Shown here: piece after piece, positions 43,951 to 55,489 of the stretch
How the letters are laid out: each line of letters starts with the position of its first letter
Position numbering within the stretch: the stretch's first letter is position 1
Assembly: GCA_036186865.1 (NCBI GenBank)
Contig: AP025056.1
Span: forward strand, 33,206,552 to 33,270,551
Direction of reading: 5' to 3'
Source: Eustoma russellianum
Taxonomy: Eukaryota; Streptophyta; Magnoliopsida; Gentianales; Gentianaceae
Length of the DNA: 64,000 nucleotides
Translations under genes and position numbers: made by a program
The notes under the pieces: model-generated
What the model was told of the DNA's origin: nothing
The model's input: only the letters and a program-made list of their open reading frames with translations
Database searches by the model: none

Positions 43951-45799
43951 ATGGTAATTGGTTTTTGGAACCTAAGGAATTGTAATAGGCCCCTCAAGCA
44001 AAATGATTTGCTTGCTTTTGTGGAAAGTCGTAGCTTAGGTGTAGTTGGCGTCTTGGAAACTAAGTTGAATAGTAAAATGTTGGCTCAGCTAATACAATAC
44101 ATGTTTAAAGGCTGGAAAAATGTTCATATTTTTTATGTCTTGTTGGTAAAAGGTTTTTGCTTTTATGGAATCTTAATTTGTGGATATGAATGTAATTGAT
44201 ATTACTGCTCATGCTATTTTATATGAAGTCAGGAGCATGGTATCTACACAGTCTATTTTTACTACTTTTCTCTATGGTTGTAACAAGTTTATAGGTAGAA
44301 GACCCCTAGGGGAAACTCTTGTACATCAGAGTCATGACTTGATGGCTCTCTGGCTTGTTCAAGGTGATTTTACTTGTGTACTAAATGAGGAAGAAAGACT
44401 GGAAAGTAGGCTAGTGTCACACGATGAACTAAAGGCAACTACAATGTTTTCTCTAATGTGACTTTGTTGAGATACCTTATACAGGTTGTATGTATACTTA
44501 AGATAATGGCATTATCAAGTCTAGATTTGATAGAGTCATGTCAAAGACTTGCTTTATTGATGCTTGACCTATGGCAAGGGACCAATTTTAAAGTTCATGG
44601 TTTCCTCTATGACCACTCACCTTGTAAATTGAGTCTGCAGTATGAGAGACCAAAGGACAAATCCTCTTTCAAATTTTTTAGTATGTGGACAGGTCACGAC
44701 CCCTTTCTTACATTTGGTAAAACAAGGTGGGGATGTACGAATTAGAGGCACATCAATGTATGTACTGTGTAAAAAACCTGAAGCTCTTAAAACTCCATTG
44801 AGAGAGCTTAACAAGAAGGCTTACTCCCACATTTCTTCAAGTGTGAAAAGGGCCGTGAAAGAGTTAGAAAGCTTACCGGAGAATGCAGCTGATCAACGGG
44901 CATAGATGAATGTCAGATAAAATTGCAAGCGCATAGACATTTAACTTTCAACTTGATAGAGGCTGAAGGGATGTTCTTTGCACAACTTGCAAAAGAAAAT
45001 TATATTCTTATGAGTGATATTAACACAAAATTCTATCATTCAATCATCAAAACAAGCAGGGCAAGGAATCACATTGCTAGTGTTCTGATAGAGGGTGGTT
45101 TTATGACTACATCAATGGGTTAGGTTGGCCAGCAGTTTGTCCACTTTTACACAAAGTTTCTGGGTACTCATTAGTCTATTCAGGCGGTAAGGCAAGAGAT
45201 CATTAACTTGGGGCCCAAGCTGTCAGGGAAAAATGCTACAAAATAGATATTGCCGATTCTTGATGAGATACACTGCTATACTCATACCTGGCAAAGATAA
45301 GGCACTGGACTAGATGAATACACCTCACAATTGTTCCTTATGGCTTGGGATGTGGTTGGCAAGGACATTATTGCCGCAATCAGAGAATTCTTCAAAAGAA
45401 GCTTAATCATGTTTTGCTCAGAGTTGGCCTAAGAAAGTCTTTTGACTCTATCAGTTAAAAATTCCAAGTCTATGCTGCTAGAACTTGGGTTTCCAGCAAA
45501 GTATTTTTTCGAGTATGGAATATGTATCTGCTACTTCATCTTAAGTGTCAATAAATCGTACTCTTCATGGTATCTTCAAGGATAAAAGTCGACTAAGAAA
45601 AGGAGATCTTCTCTCCTTTCTTATTTGTTATTTGCATAGAGTATCTGTCCAGGATACTTGGGCAGCTAATGAGGATAAAGACTTTAACTATCACCCTAAT
45701 TGTTTAGAGCAAAGAATCTCTCATCTTTGCTTTGCTGATGACTTAATCCTATTTGCAGAGGGGATATCATTTCAATTCAAAATCTTATGGATGCACTAA
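43951..45799 (+). pseudogene. LINE endonuclease-RT, copy 2 (broken)
   Basis: Same domains and breaks as copy 1: endonuclease 43951-44461, RT pieces 44923-45123 and 45545-45799 with FADDLILFAEG near 45730. Shared stops show that it was dead before duplication. Confidence 0.75.
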
Positions 45800-47169
45800 C
45801 TGTCTTTGGGGAGTGCTCTGAACTTATGACAAATATGGTTAAATCTCACATATCTATGTCGGACTAGGTGTAGAAGTGCCTAACTTGTAGGAAATTACTT
45901 CCTTTCCACTACGCTCTATGCCCTTCAGATATTTAGGCATCATTGTAGCTAGGTATAAATTGCAACGGACTCATTACTCTACATATATCACTAAGCTAAT
46001 GGAGAAAGTTGACTTATGAACTACAGCCTCACTGTCTTATGCTTGTAGATTGGAACTCATAAGTCAGTCATCTAAAGGATTAACTGTTTTTGCTTGAGTG
46101 CACTACCTCTATCAACCTCCGTTAAGGTCCAAGCAGACAGAACCTGCTTGCATTTTCTTTGAGGCAACACATGTGTTAGTCAAGGAAGCTTGGGTTACAT
46201 AGAAGCAAATATGTAAACCTAAAGCTGAAGGTGTCATTGACCTAGAAGCCTAAAATTTAGCTTTGTTGGCCAGACACGTATGAGATATCTACCATACGAA
46301 CGATACTCTTTAGATCGACTAGATCAATCACAAGTACAAATTTTGTGCTAACCATTGGGCAAAGTAGAGACACGAAACTGATTCCCATGTATTGAAGAAG
46401 CTACTAGAGATAAGGGATATGGTCGTTGATAAAAGGGATCCTTGAAAGCTGCCTTGGTAGCATTGGATGTTCGGGATGTGAATGATAGTTCATGCCTCAT
46501 TGTCCTACAATTATTTCAGAAACAAAGGTCTTGTGTTACCCTGGAGCAAGCTAGCCTAGGACATCTCTGTCACTCCCAATCACTACTCTATTCTCTGGTA
46601 GACAGCGTTGTGTAAACTTCCAACTAAAGACAGATTACCATTTCTGGATTTCAACATCGTTACTTTTGTTCGTCAACTCTACAAACTTGCCAACACTTGT
46701 TATTTCAATTTTCTAATGTACGAGTTGTATGGGCAAACATAACAAAATGGATTGGCATGCCAAGCAGAATCAGCACGCTTCAGCGTGCCTTGGCATAAGG
46801 GAAGAACATTGGTAGTGTAGTTTTATTTGCATCCATATTCTTACATATTTTCTATAAAAACATCTTAATTGCAATATCAAATTATTTTTTATCCATTTTT
46901 CAGATAACATGGCTCCCCCAAAAATTCAAATATCTTTTTATTTTTGAGTATATCAATGCAAATACGGAATACGACAAATATACAACTAGAATAAAGTAAT
47001 GTAAAATAAGAATAAATGAAAAGTGTACTAAGTATGTTCTCAATAGAATATCATAGACAAACTACAAATACAATATACATCTCATATGTGACCAATACAA
47101 CACCGAGAGCGTCCATGTTAAGCATGTAATCCTAGTTATCCTGGCAAATGTATGCATCTTGTTGACAAT

Positions 47170-47557
47170 GTTGAGAAACTAGAGTTTGAATGATTTGAAA
47201 CTGCATGATTTAAATGTAACGTGTTTACTAAATGCATGACTTAATTGATACTTGACATGCGTATGTGATAAATATGCTTTACATATTTATATATATTGTT
47301 GTCGTACTAACGTGCCATGAATCGTTAACTTACATCATATGGCAAGCATTTGTTGTCTTTATACTATTTTTAAGTGCCATGTTAAATGAACTAAACTAGT
47401 TTATTTGATGAAGTGCTTAAGGAGATGAACTTACTAGTTCATTAAATGAAGTACTCAAGGAAATATATTTGGAGATAACTACTTGGCAACAAATTTTGGA
47501 ATGGAAAGTCCTCTCCTCATCCTTACACACACGCCACATATATATGATATATATATA
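47170..47557 (+). repeat. Truncated LTR (copy of the solo LTR start)
   Basis: TGTTGAGAAACTAG to the (TA)n run; equals 3365-3752. Cut by the TE-C 3' LTR. Confidence 0.85.
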
Positions 47558-48933
47558 TGTTGAAAAGATGTTTTAAATAAGTTAAATTAATGTTTGAGAC
47601 TAGATGCAAGATGAGAAAATTACACTATGTCAAAAATGGTTAAGATTGGAACTCACTGTTCAACATCGATCTCTCAGGCTAGGGACATCGATCGATCGAT
47701 GTCACTTCAGCCTCTGACTTCGATCGATCGAAGTCAGTCAGAAAGGTTACTGTCCAACATCGATCTCTCAACCCAGGGTCATCGATCGATCGATGTCACT
47801 GTAGTCTCTCTTCAGGGAGACTTCGATCGATCGATGTCAGTCAGAAAGGTTTCTGTCCAACATTGATCCCTCAGTCCAGGGGACATCGATCGATCGAAGT
47901 GACATCAGTCTCTCCTAGGGGGACTTCGATCGATCGATGTCAAGTAGTTTCAAAAACTGCAAAGATTCTAGAGGACATAGATCTCTCTCCCAGGCACTTC
48001 GTTCGATCGATGTCCTCCAGAATTCAAAATTTTCTAAACGTTGGAACAAAATCCAAGGGAGATTCATGGTATTTTCTCTTTCCAATCTTGCTCAAATTTC
48101 TTGTGGACTTTAACCCAACATATTACATGCTTCCTTGACGATTATATCCATGTCTAAGCAATCCTAGGTTGGCTATTAAGGATCAAATCACTACATAGGG
48201 TGGCTCAAGACTATTTGAACATCATCTTGACATTTGGATACCTTGTGAAGACTTGGTGGAGCTTCAATAACATGGACAACTTCATCTATAAATAGAAGAG
48301 GTTTGGATGAGGCAAACACACACTTTCAACATCATCTAGCTTCATTATTCATTGTTGTATAGCTCTCTTATATTTGTAAATTTGTTTAAAGTTTGTTAAG
48401 CTTTTCTTTGCTCTTCATTGTTGTATATTGAGAGATAGAGAGTCAAGCACAAGAGGAACCACAAATATTTGATCTCTTTCTTGTGTTTAGACTAGTGAGA
48501 AAGTGTGAACCTTACTATATGTCTTCAACCCACTGTGAGAAAGTTCTAGAGGGAACTTTGTTGAAGTTGTGAGGTAGCAAGAAGTTGCTATTGCTAAAGC
48601 TGTAGTTGCTGTAGTTGCACAAGTGTGTCTTGTGCAAGAAGTTGCAGTTGTTGTTGCTTACACTAAGGTGTTAGTGCAAGTGTTGCTGTTGTTGTTCTTA
48701 TTGCTTTAATAAGAAGAGTAACTGTTGAAAATCCACTTTGGCAACAAAGTGGTAGTGGAGTAGAATCATTTACGATTCGAACCACTCTATATCCGGTGTA
48801 CACATTTATTGCTTCTCATCTCCCATTCTTGTTTTGATTTTGAATTTATTTTGAGTTGAGCCAAACAAGAAAATTCCGCAAAAAGTGTCAACACTCTATT
48901 CACCCCCCTCTAGAGTGTGTTTCGGACCTAACA
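47558..48933 (+). repeat. TE-C 3' LTR
   Basis: It begins TGTTGAAAAGATG where the 5' LTR has a further ~23 bp, and ends GGACCTAACA. Contains the CGATCGATCGAT array (47660-48020) and a TATA box at 48287-48294. In the last ~570 bp I count about 26 differences from the 5' LTR. Confidence 0.9.
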
Positions 48934-49204
48934 ACACACATGTATATTTACAATGTATATGCACACATACATATCCATACATACATATATATATCACACA
49001 CATATTTACACACACATACATATATATATATGTATATACATATATATAAAATCATATATATATATATATATTCACATACTATATATGTGTATGTGTATAT
49101 ATACATATATACACACACGTATATACATATGTACATATACACACATGTACATACATAAACACACGCACACATACATATATACATATAAGCATACATACCT
49201 ACAT
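48934..49204. repeat. CA/TA microsatellite right of TE-C
   Basis: Long irregular (CA)n/(TA)n. Frames through it on both strands are low-complexity shadows. Confidence 0.9.
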
Positions 49205-49208
49205 ATAT

Positions 49209-49273
49209 CCTATTATAGAATTTCGGCTAGATAGCAGTTTCGTTATGTTATCTAGCCGAAATTCTATAATAGG
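49209..49273. repeat. Perfect inverted repeat, 25-bp arms, 15-nt loop
   Basis: Arms 49209-49233 and 49249-49273 are exact reverse complements (core ttcggctagata / tatctagccgaa), loop gcagtttcgttatgt. Sits between the microsatellite and the LINE relic. Confidence 0.95.
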
Positions 49274-49274
49274 G

Positions 49275-50310
49275 AGATATGAGGGTGGGTAATTTCCAAT
49301 TGAAGTATGATATGCCTCATTAACACCTTGGCAAGATAAACCACCCTTGTGGATAAAATCTTACATGAAGGAAAAAGGGTACATATTTACTTCAATTGGA
49401 AAAGATCTGGTAGAATGACAAAACAGTCCCTTGACGTTGAAGTGACGCATCCGAGAATATATGCGCGTATCCTTCGATTCCTCCATCATAGTCCATGCAA
49501 ATCCAAACACGAAGAAAGCAGATATGAGCAAATGAGAGATGATATAAAAATAGCTGTAATTAAAGAAACATGGAAGCATACCCAGTCTGTCTGCATCAAT
49601 TTGAATACAGACAGTGACCATAATGTGAAGCCAATCCATATGGAAGACAAAAATAGTGTGATCGCTGATTGCATCAAGCGTGACGGAGGTATACAATCAT
49701 TCTATCTAACGTAACACAGCTTCGAACCAGGGGAGGTAGAGAGCTCCGTGTGTAATAAGTCATCCGAGGTGTTCTTAATCCATGTTTTGCTAAGTAATGA
49801 GCAGCCATATTCGCTTCTCCAACAGTGTGTTGTATGACAATGTGTGTCTGTTGTAGAATGGAATGCAAAGTCTTGAGATGAAAAGACACCAAAACCGACT
49901 GCGGTTGATAAAGCATCTGTGAAAGTTGAACATTATCTGTATCTAAGATGATGTTACGATATAATGGCAAGAAAAAGACAAGGCCAAATAACGTCGTTTG
50001 TGACTCTGCCATATATGGCACATACAATGGCAAGCGAAAAGATATCGCTCTGACACAGTCTCCCACAGAATCACATAGGATGACCCTGCCAGCAGCAAAC
50101 CTACGTCAAACCGCAGCATCGATATTCATTTTCAACCGACTAGTGGGTGGAAATATCCATCTGACAACTTGAGCATGTTTGATTCGTAGTGGACACATAA
50201 AATCCATATGCTTCACCAAACTATAGTCCGAAGCCAATTTTGTGCCATCAATAGTCTTAGCCCGTGAATAAATATTTGTATGTATAACAACCATGATTGA
50301 CTACGTAGTG
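49275..50310 (-). mobile_element. LINE 3' part with RNase H domain (minus strand)
   Basis: Minus-strand order: RNase H relic (about 50310-49690), then a 3' UTR-like stretch to 49275. The UTR piece (ttttatccacaagggtggtt then tgccaaggtgttaatg) matches the plus-strand LINE tail at about 59570-59610, so both belong to one family. 5' part missing. Confidence 0.65.
49690..50310 (-). pseudogene. RNase H-like (RVT_3) domain relic
   Basis: Frame 1 ends with RWIFPPTSRLKMNIDAAV, the first block of plant RNase H-like domains (W..P....K.N.D). Frame 2 (50066-49674) has ESQTTLFGLVFFLPLYRN, DTDNVQLSQML and the end block TVGEANMAAHYLAKHGL (usual REAN..AD.LAK). The E and D positions are recognisable. The junction between frames is near 50090. 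This domain ends many plant LINE polyproteins and occurs alone as well. Confidence 0.65.
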
Positions 50311-50717
50311 CAGGAGGTGCAATCTACATAAACTAATAAGGTATAAGTGTAGAGAAAAAGGGGTTTGAGTGATTTCAAAATACATGATTTAAATGTGCAT
50401 GACATATTGCATAAAAACGAACATGACATAAACGTGTGCATGACATATTGCATATAACTTGCCTTATATAGTTTATATATAATGTTGCCGTACTAACGAG
50501 CCATGAAGCGTTAAAGCGTACATCAAATGGCAAACATTTGTTATGTTTGAACTATTTTCAGGTGCCACCATTAATGAACTAAACTAGTTCATTAAGTGAA
50601 GTACTTAGTCAATTAAACTAAGTAGTTCATTAAAGGAAGCTATATTTGGACAAGGCACAAAGGCAACAAGGTGAAGAAAGGAAAGTCTTCCACTCTCCTC
50701 CCCACACTAAATACACG

Positions 50718-50762
<45 letters not shown>

Positions 50763-50882
50763 TTTTTTGAAAAAGGCACATACACACATATTCCAACGTA
50801 CTACCGACACGTTATATATTTTACGTACGTACGTTAACGTCGCACCACCATACTTAACTCATATTTATGAGTATATTCAGGT

Positions 50883-50902
50883 CTTATATCATATGATATA
50901 AG
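50883..50902. repeat. 20-bp perfect palindrome in the TE-D LTR
   Basis: cttatatcatatgatataag. Also at 26777, 59882 and 62826; 31086 has a damaged copy. About 100 bp upstream of the TATA box. Confidence 0.85.
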
Positions 50903-51004
50903 TCATGATGATGACAAATTAAATACGACACGTTAAAAGGTTCTAAACCGAAAATTTTCGTATAGGGCGAATACCGAAACTTTGCCAACGTGTCACGTAC
51001 TTGC

Positions 51005-51012
51005 CATAAATA
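51005..51012 (+). promoter_or_regulatory. TATA box of the TE-D 5' LTR
   Basis: CATAAATA before GATGGCCAGCC. Same place in the 3' LTR (60005-60012) and, on the minus strand, in the solo LTR (62724-62717). Confidence 0.55.
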
Positions 51013-53418
51013 GATGGCCAGCCCCTACATCTAAAATATATATATAAATTTCGTGGGTATGATGATATTTACAGTCATAAAATCATTCCATGTTGGCACA
51101 CACAAATCACCCCACATTAAGGCCAAATTGTGGAGATTCCAATTTCAATTTTGTCATATGCTTTAAGGCGCCACTTTAAGACCATCAAAGTGCTGAATAT
51201 TAAAGTTTAATTTATGTATATTATGTGTAACATAATATATATAACATGTGAAAAAATTTGAAATTTAATTTGAGAAAAATCGGGTAATCGATAAACATTG
51301 AAAATTCGGGTTTCTACGTACACAACACATGGAACGTTTTTGGCACATCATACGACATGTATCTAGACACTTTTTACATATTTCATACATCTCAAAGTGT
51401 TCTAGAAAATTCAATTAAGGGCTGATTGGAATATACCATGTGTGTATTATTAAATGTGCACTATTTTACAAAGTTTGCAAAAATAAAATTCAGCACATGT
51501 CAAAGTCATTTCCAACGCCTATAACAGCTGAGTTGGAGCATATGTGGAGCCTTTTTGGCATATTGATTGGTCAAGAATGAAGCATACAATGTTGATGACA
51601 TAAAGGAAGGAACTACAAAAGATAATGTTTCAAATTTTGTCACAATTGTGACACATGCTGAAAATTCAGCATGTGCACTAAAGTGCTAGCCGAATTTTTT
51701 ACATCTTAATGGCTCATATTTTGTGTCTTGATTAAGGTGGATTAATTAGAAGATAATTTGGAAGTTTTTTAAATATTTTATGGAATAAAGAAAGTTATAT
51801 TCTGTAATATCACACGTGCTGAAAATTTCAGCATGTGTGCAATGTGTCTTGGCCGAAATATTTGCCTTGTTAGTGTCTAGTTTTATTCCAAAAATAATGA
51901 AAATATTGCATACTAAATGGTGATTCATTTTCAAGAAATAAATCAAAGAAAATATGGCAGCATTTTGAAAAGAATTCTAATGATTCACATGCTGAAATTT
52001 CAGCAGGTAAAGTCATAGTTATGGCAGATTTTTTCACCCCTTTTGGAGAAATATTGTCTTGCTTAATTTATGTGATGATCTTGGAAGTTATGGTAATTAT
52101 TCTATGGTGATTTTGGCACATGTTTTCAGTGGAATTCTCAGATTTTCCTAGTCATCAAGTGATGACAACATTCAACCAATCAATGAGTGCCAAGTAAGCA
52201 AGAGTTTAATGATCATCCAATTAGGACGTGCCAAGTAAGCAAGAACATGTCACAATGATGCAACATATTCTCCCAAGGACTTAGAAGATAATTTTCAAGA
52301 GGAGAAGGACCCAAGGGTGGCGGCCAACAAAAGGTTAAAAGGAAAGGAAGAAGAACAAAAACAACAACAAGAACAAGCGTAAGCATAAAAACGTCTAGCT
52401 CTTCTTCTTCTACACTCTCTTTCTTTCTTCTTCCTAAAAGCCTATTGTACTTACATTCATATACTTGAATAAGCTTCTCTTAGACCACCACATATTCTTC
52501 TATCATTGTAAAAGATTGATCAAGGTGTGATCAATCTTAGACTTGCAAGGTGGTGGTGTTCGTGTGCATTGTATTCATCATACAAGGTTTGTAAAGGGTT
52601 GGAGTTGGTGTGTAACTCCATCAACCCTGTGGTAAGGTGTAATTTGTTTATGGACAGCTATCTCTTGAGCACAGGTTGTGTGTGTGATTAGTGTGAACCG
52701 AGGAAGGTGTCCTCGAAGACTGGAGTAGGTTGTTTATAACTGAACCAATATAAAATTCTTGGTGTCATTTACTTTCAGCACTGTTTATCCTTTTTGATCA
52801 CGCTCATAAAAATAGTAAACGGATTTCAAAAATTACGAAACTTTCAGAAAACATAGACACACGTTTTAAGGTTCTTTTGACATAATTTTCAACCCTTTTG
52901 GACAAGTATAAGTCATTCACACATCCAAAGTTATGAGACTAGTGCAGTCTGATATTCATGCTTGCAAAGGTTGAGACTTTGATCGTATTAGACTAACTTC
53001 CCAAAAGAATTTTTCAAAAATGTTTTCAACACATTTAAATATAACTTAGGGGTTAGCGGTTAAAATTTCAGAGAATTTGGAGGTACGTACAAATAGTAAT
53101 TAATTTTGCAAATCAGACTACCGTTTCTTGCAGATTCGTGCAATCTGACCACCAACGATTTTTGAAGGGGTTAAAGGTTAAAATTAATGATGAAATTTTT
53201 AGGAGACACTCATAACAACTGAGTCTAAGTTTTCTCAAAATTTCAGAATTTTTTAAGACCAATAACATAGTTTTAAAAACGTTTTAAAACTGTTCCTGAA
53301 AACAGAAACTGTTTTCAGAAGTTGAGTTCTTGAGTCAAAACTATTTTTTTTAAAAAAAACCACACTTTTCGCACCAACTATTCAACCCCCCTTCTAGTGG
53401 TGCCTTGCAGATCCTACA

Positions 53419-53434
53419 AGTGGTATCAGAGCGC
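53419..53434 (+). other. TE-D primer binding site
   Basis: agtggtatcagagcgc directly after the LTR; TGGTATCAGAGC is the initiator tRNA-Met complement. Confidence 0.88.
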
Positions 53435-53473
53435 AGGAACACTCACTTCAAAGGATCCAACGATCTCAGTGAG

Positions 53474-55397
53474 ATGGCAACCACAAATCTCAAAACTGAA
53501 CAAGAAGGTATGTTGAGCCAAATGCCTCCTCTCTTTGATGGTGAGTGTTTCATTCAATGGAAATTAAGAATGAAGCTTTTTCTTATGACAATCGATATTG
53601 ATCTTTGGTCGATTATAGAAGATGGTCCTTCTGTTCCATCAAAGTTATCTACTGTAGATGGAGTCACACTAGAAGTCGTTAAACCTAGACAAGAATATAC
53701 AAGTGAGGATAAAAAGAGACTAAGCATGAACGCTAGGGCCATGCAGTTACTTTTAAATGGATTAAGTAAGAGTGAGTCTAGTTATGTATCAAGTTGTTCT
53801 AGTGCACAAGAAATGTGGAGAATACTCGAAATGAAACACGAAGGCACTAGTCAAGTAAAAGAGTCCAAGATAAATATGCTTATGTCCACACTCGAGTCGT
53901 TTAAATTATTACCCAATGAATCTATCGTTGATATGGATCTTCGCTTGACTAACATCTACAATTCTCTTGAGTCTCTTAGCAATGCATTTACTATGCAGGA
54001 AAAGGTACAAAAAGTCTTGCGAAGCCTTCCATCCTAGTGGGACCCTAAAGTAACTGCAATAAAAGAAAGCAAAGAAACTGAGTCAATTAAGATGGAAGAA
54101 TTAATTGGATCACTTAAAGTCTATGAGAACAAACTCACCATAAGGAAATCGGAATTATCAAAACAAGGTAAAGCTTTTGCTTTTAAATCAAATGAATACG
54201 TCTCTACTTCTTCTGATTACGTAGATGATAGTGATTCTGAATCGGATAACGATGACTTAATTCTATTGGCTAAAGGTTTAAGAAAATTCATGAGAAAGTC
54301 ATTTAGAAACAAAAACAAGGCTACTAAAAGAAATAAGAACAAGACAAATGACAAAGATGTTAAATGTTATGAATGCGGAAAACTTGGACATCTATCATAT
54401 GACTGCCCTAATAAGGAGAAGCAAACAAATAAATACACTGACAAGGAACGGACCAAGAATAGACTCGTCTCAGAACCTAAGCAAAGGAAACGAGCTCTCA
54501 AAGCCTCCACTTGGAGTGATACATCGGATTCCGAGACTGAAACCGAAGAGGAGACTGCACAAGTATGCTTTGTGTCCAAAGCATCAAACGAGGTATCATC
54601 TGACTCTGATTCTGACTCTGAGCCTTCTTATGATGATCTTTTTAGTCAGTACTTAGAACTGCATAAATTCACTAAGACTCTCGCTAAAGAAAAGAAGTGA
54701 TTAATTGAAGACAAGAAGATGTTAGAATCTTCTAACGAAAATCTTGTCGCTCAATTAAACGATTCTAAAGAAGAGTCATCATGCATCATTAATGCATTAA
54801 AGACAGATTTCACCATTGACCACGCAAAATAATGAAATGAAATACGAGATTTCAAGTTTGAAATCAAGGAATACAAACTTAGAGAGAATGATGAAACAAT
54901 TTGATACGGGATCTAACATGCTACATCGTATTATCTTATCATAAAAGCATGACAGTGATAAAACGGGTTTAGGATACGTTGAAACAAATGAAGTATCCAT
55001 TAAACCAACCAAGTTCGTAGTGTCTAAGAAAGTAGATACCCCAGAACAAAAAATGGCATCTAAGATGACGCAAAGACCCTCTCTCCCCACCTCACGCCCC
55101 ACTTCTTCCTCATATCATGCGAAATACAATTTTGTGCCATATAGATATGAGAATAAACAAGTAATGCATACATGTCATCCATTTCATTCATCTAGATCAC
55201 GCACTACGCACACAAACACAAGGACATATCAAAAACGTCCTACATATAATGAGTACAAAGGAGTTCTTCGCCAAAGGCCCAAAGTGCACTCACCACATGT
55301 TTACTACATTGCACCTTCATCTACATTCTTGCCATTTGCTAGACCGAGAAGGATCACCCAAGTATGGGTACCGAAAGGTACTTTTACTAAAAGGTGA
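53474..55397 (+). pseudogene. TE-D gag (UBN2-type, zinc knuckle, coiled coil), broken
   Basis: The start MATTNLKTEQEGMLSQ is followed by LFDGECFIQWKLRMKLFLM and LLLNGLSKSESSYVS. A TAG at 54035-54037 replaces the Gln of LPS(Q)WDPKV; the same frame then runs to 54700. The zinc knuckle CYECGKLGHLSYDC (54365-54406) is intact. A TGA at 54698-54700 interrupts the coiled coil, and the frame shifts before 55020, where the Tyr/His/Ser tail ends in RRITQVWVPKGTFTKR. Only two stops and one or two shifts from intact. Confidence 0.88.
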
Positions 55398-55489
55398 ATA
55401 ACTAACTCGTAAGGATCCAAAATTAAAAGGGTACCTAAATTATTTTTGCACATTGTAGGGAGCCCACACATCAAAAGATACATCTATAA

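Larger units (their letters stand above)
43810..47557 (+). repeat. Near-identical copy of window 1-3752
   Basis: It aligns base for base (offset +43809 at the start, small indels later), covering the LINE, its downstream hairpins and the first ~388 bp of the solo LTR. By hand I count roughly 45 differences over 3.75 kb. Homology ends in a TA repeat, just where the TE-C 3' LTR begins. Confidence 0.95.
39407..48933 (+). mobile_element. TE-C: chimeric copia-type LTR element with captured sequences
   Basis: The 5' LTR 39407-40834 and 3' LTR 47558-48933 lie inside ACACA repeats (39402-39406 and 48934-48938). These sit in CA-rich DNA, so the TSD is suggestive, not decisive. The interior is own gag (40898-42040) to about 42122, then a reversed fragment of a different copia (42125-42889), then a LINE with ORF1 and endonuclease-RT (42890-46750) and part of a solo LTR (47170-47557). 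No protease, integrase, RT or RNase H of its own remains, and no PPT precedes the 3' LTR, whose first ~23 bp are missing. Confidence 0.8.
50348..53418 (+). repeat. TE-D 5' LTR
   Basis: TGTAGAGAAAAAGG to CAGATCCTACA. Contains the GAACTAAACTAGTTC palindrome block (about 50577), (TA)n (50722-50757), the 20-bp palindrome at 50883-50902, a TATA box at 51005, and three CATGCTGAA/TTCAGCATG palindromes (about 51665, 51827, 51997). Confidence 0.93.

Noticed and set aside
48856..49234. Overlapping long frames on both strands
   Set aside because: They run through a CA/TA microsatellite and encode only Tyr/Ile/His/Thr low-complexity peptides.
49349..49714. 121-aa plus-strand frame
   Set aside because: Antisense to the LINE 3' UTR-like region; no recognisable domain.
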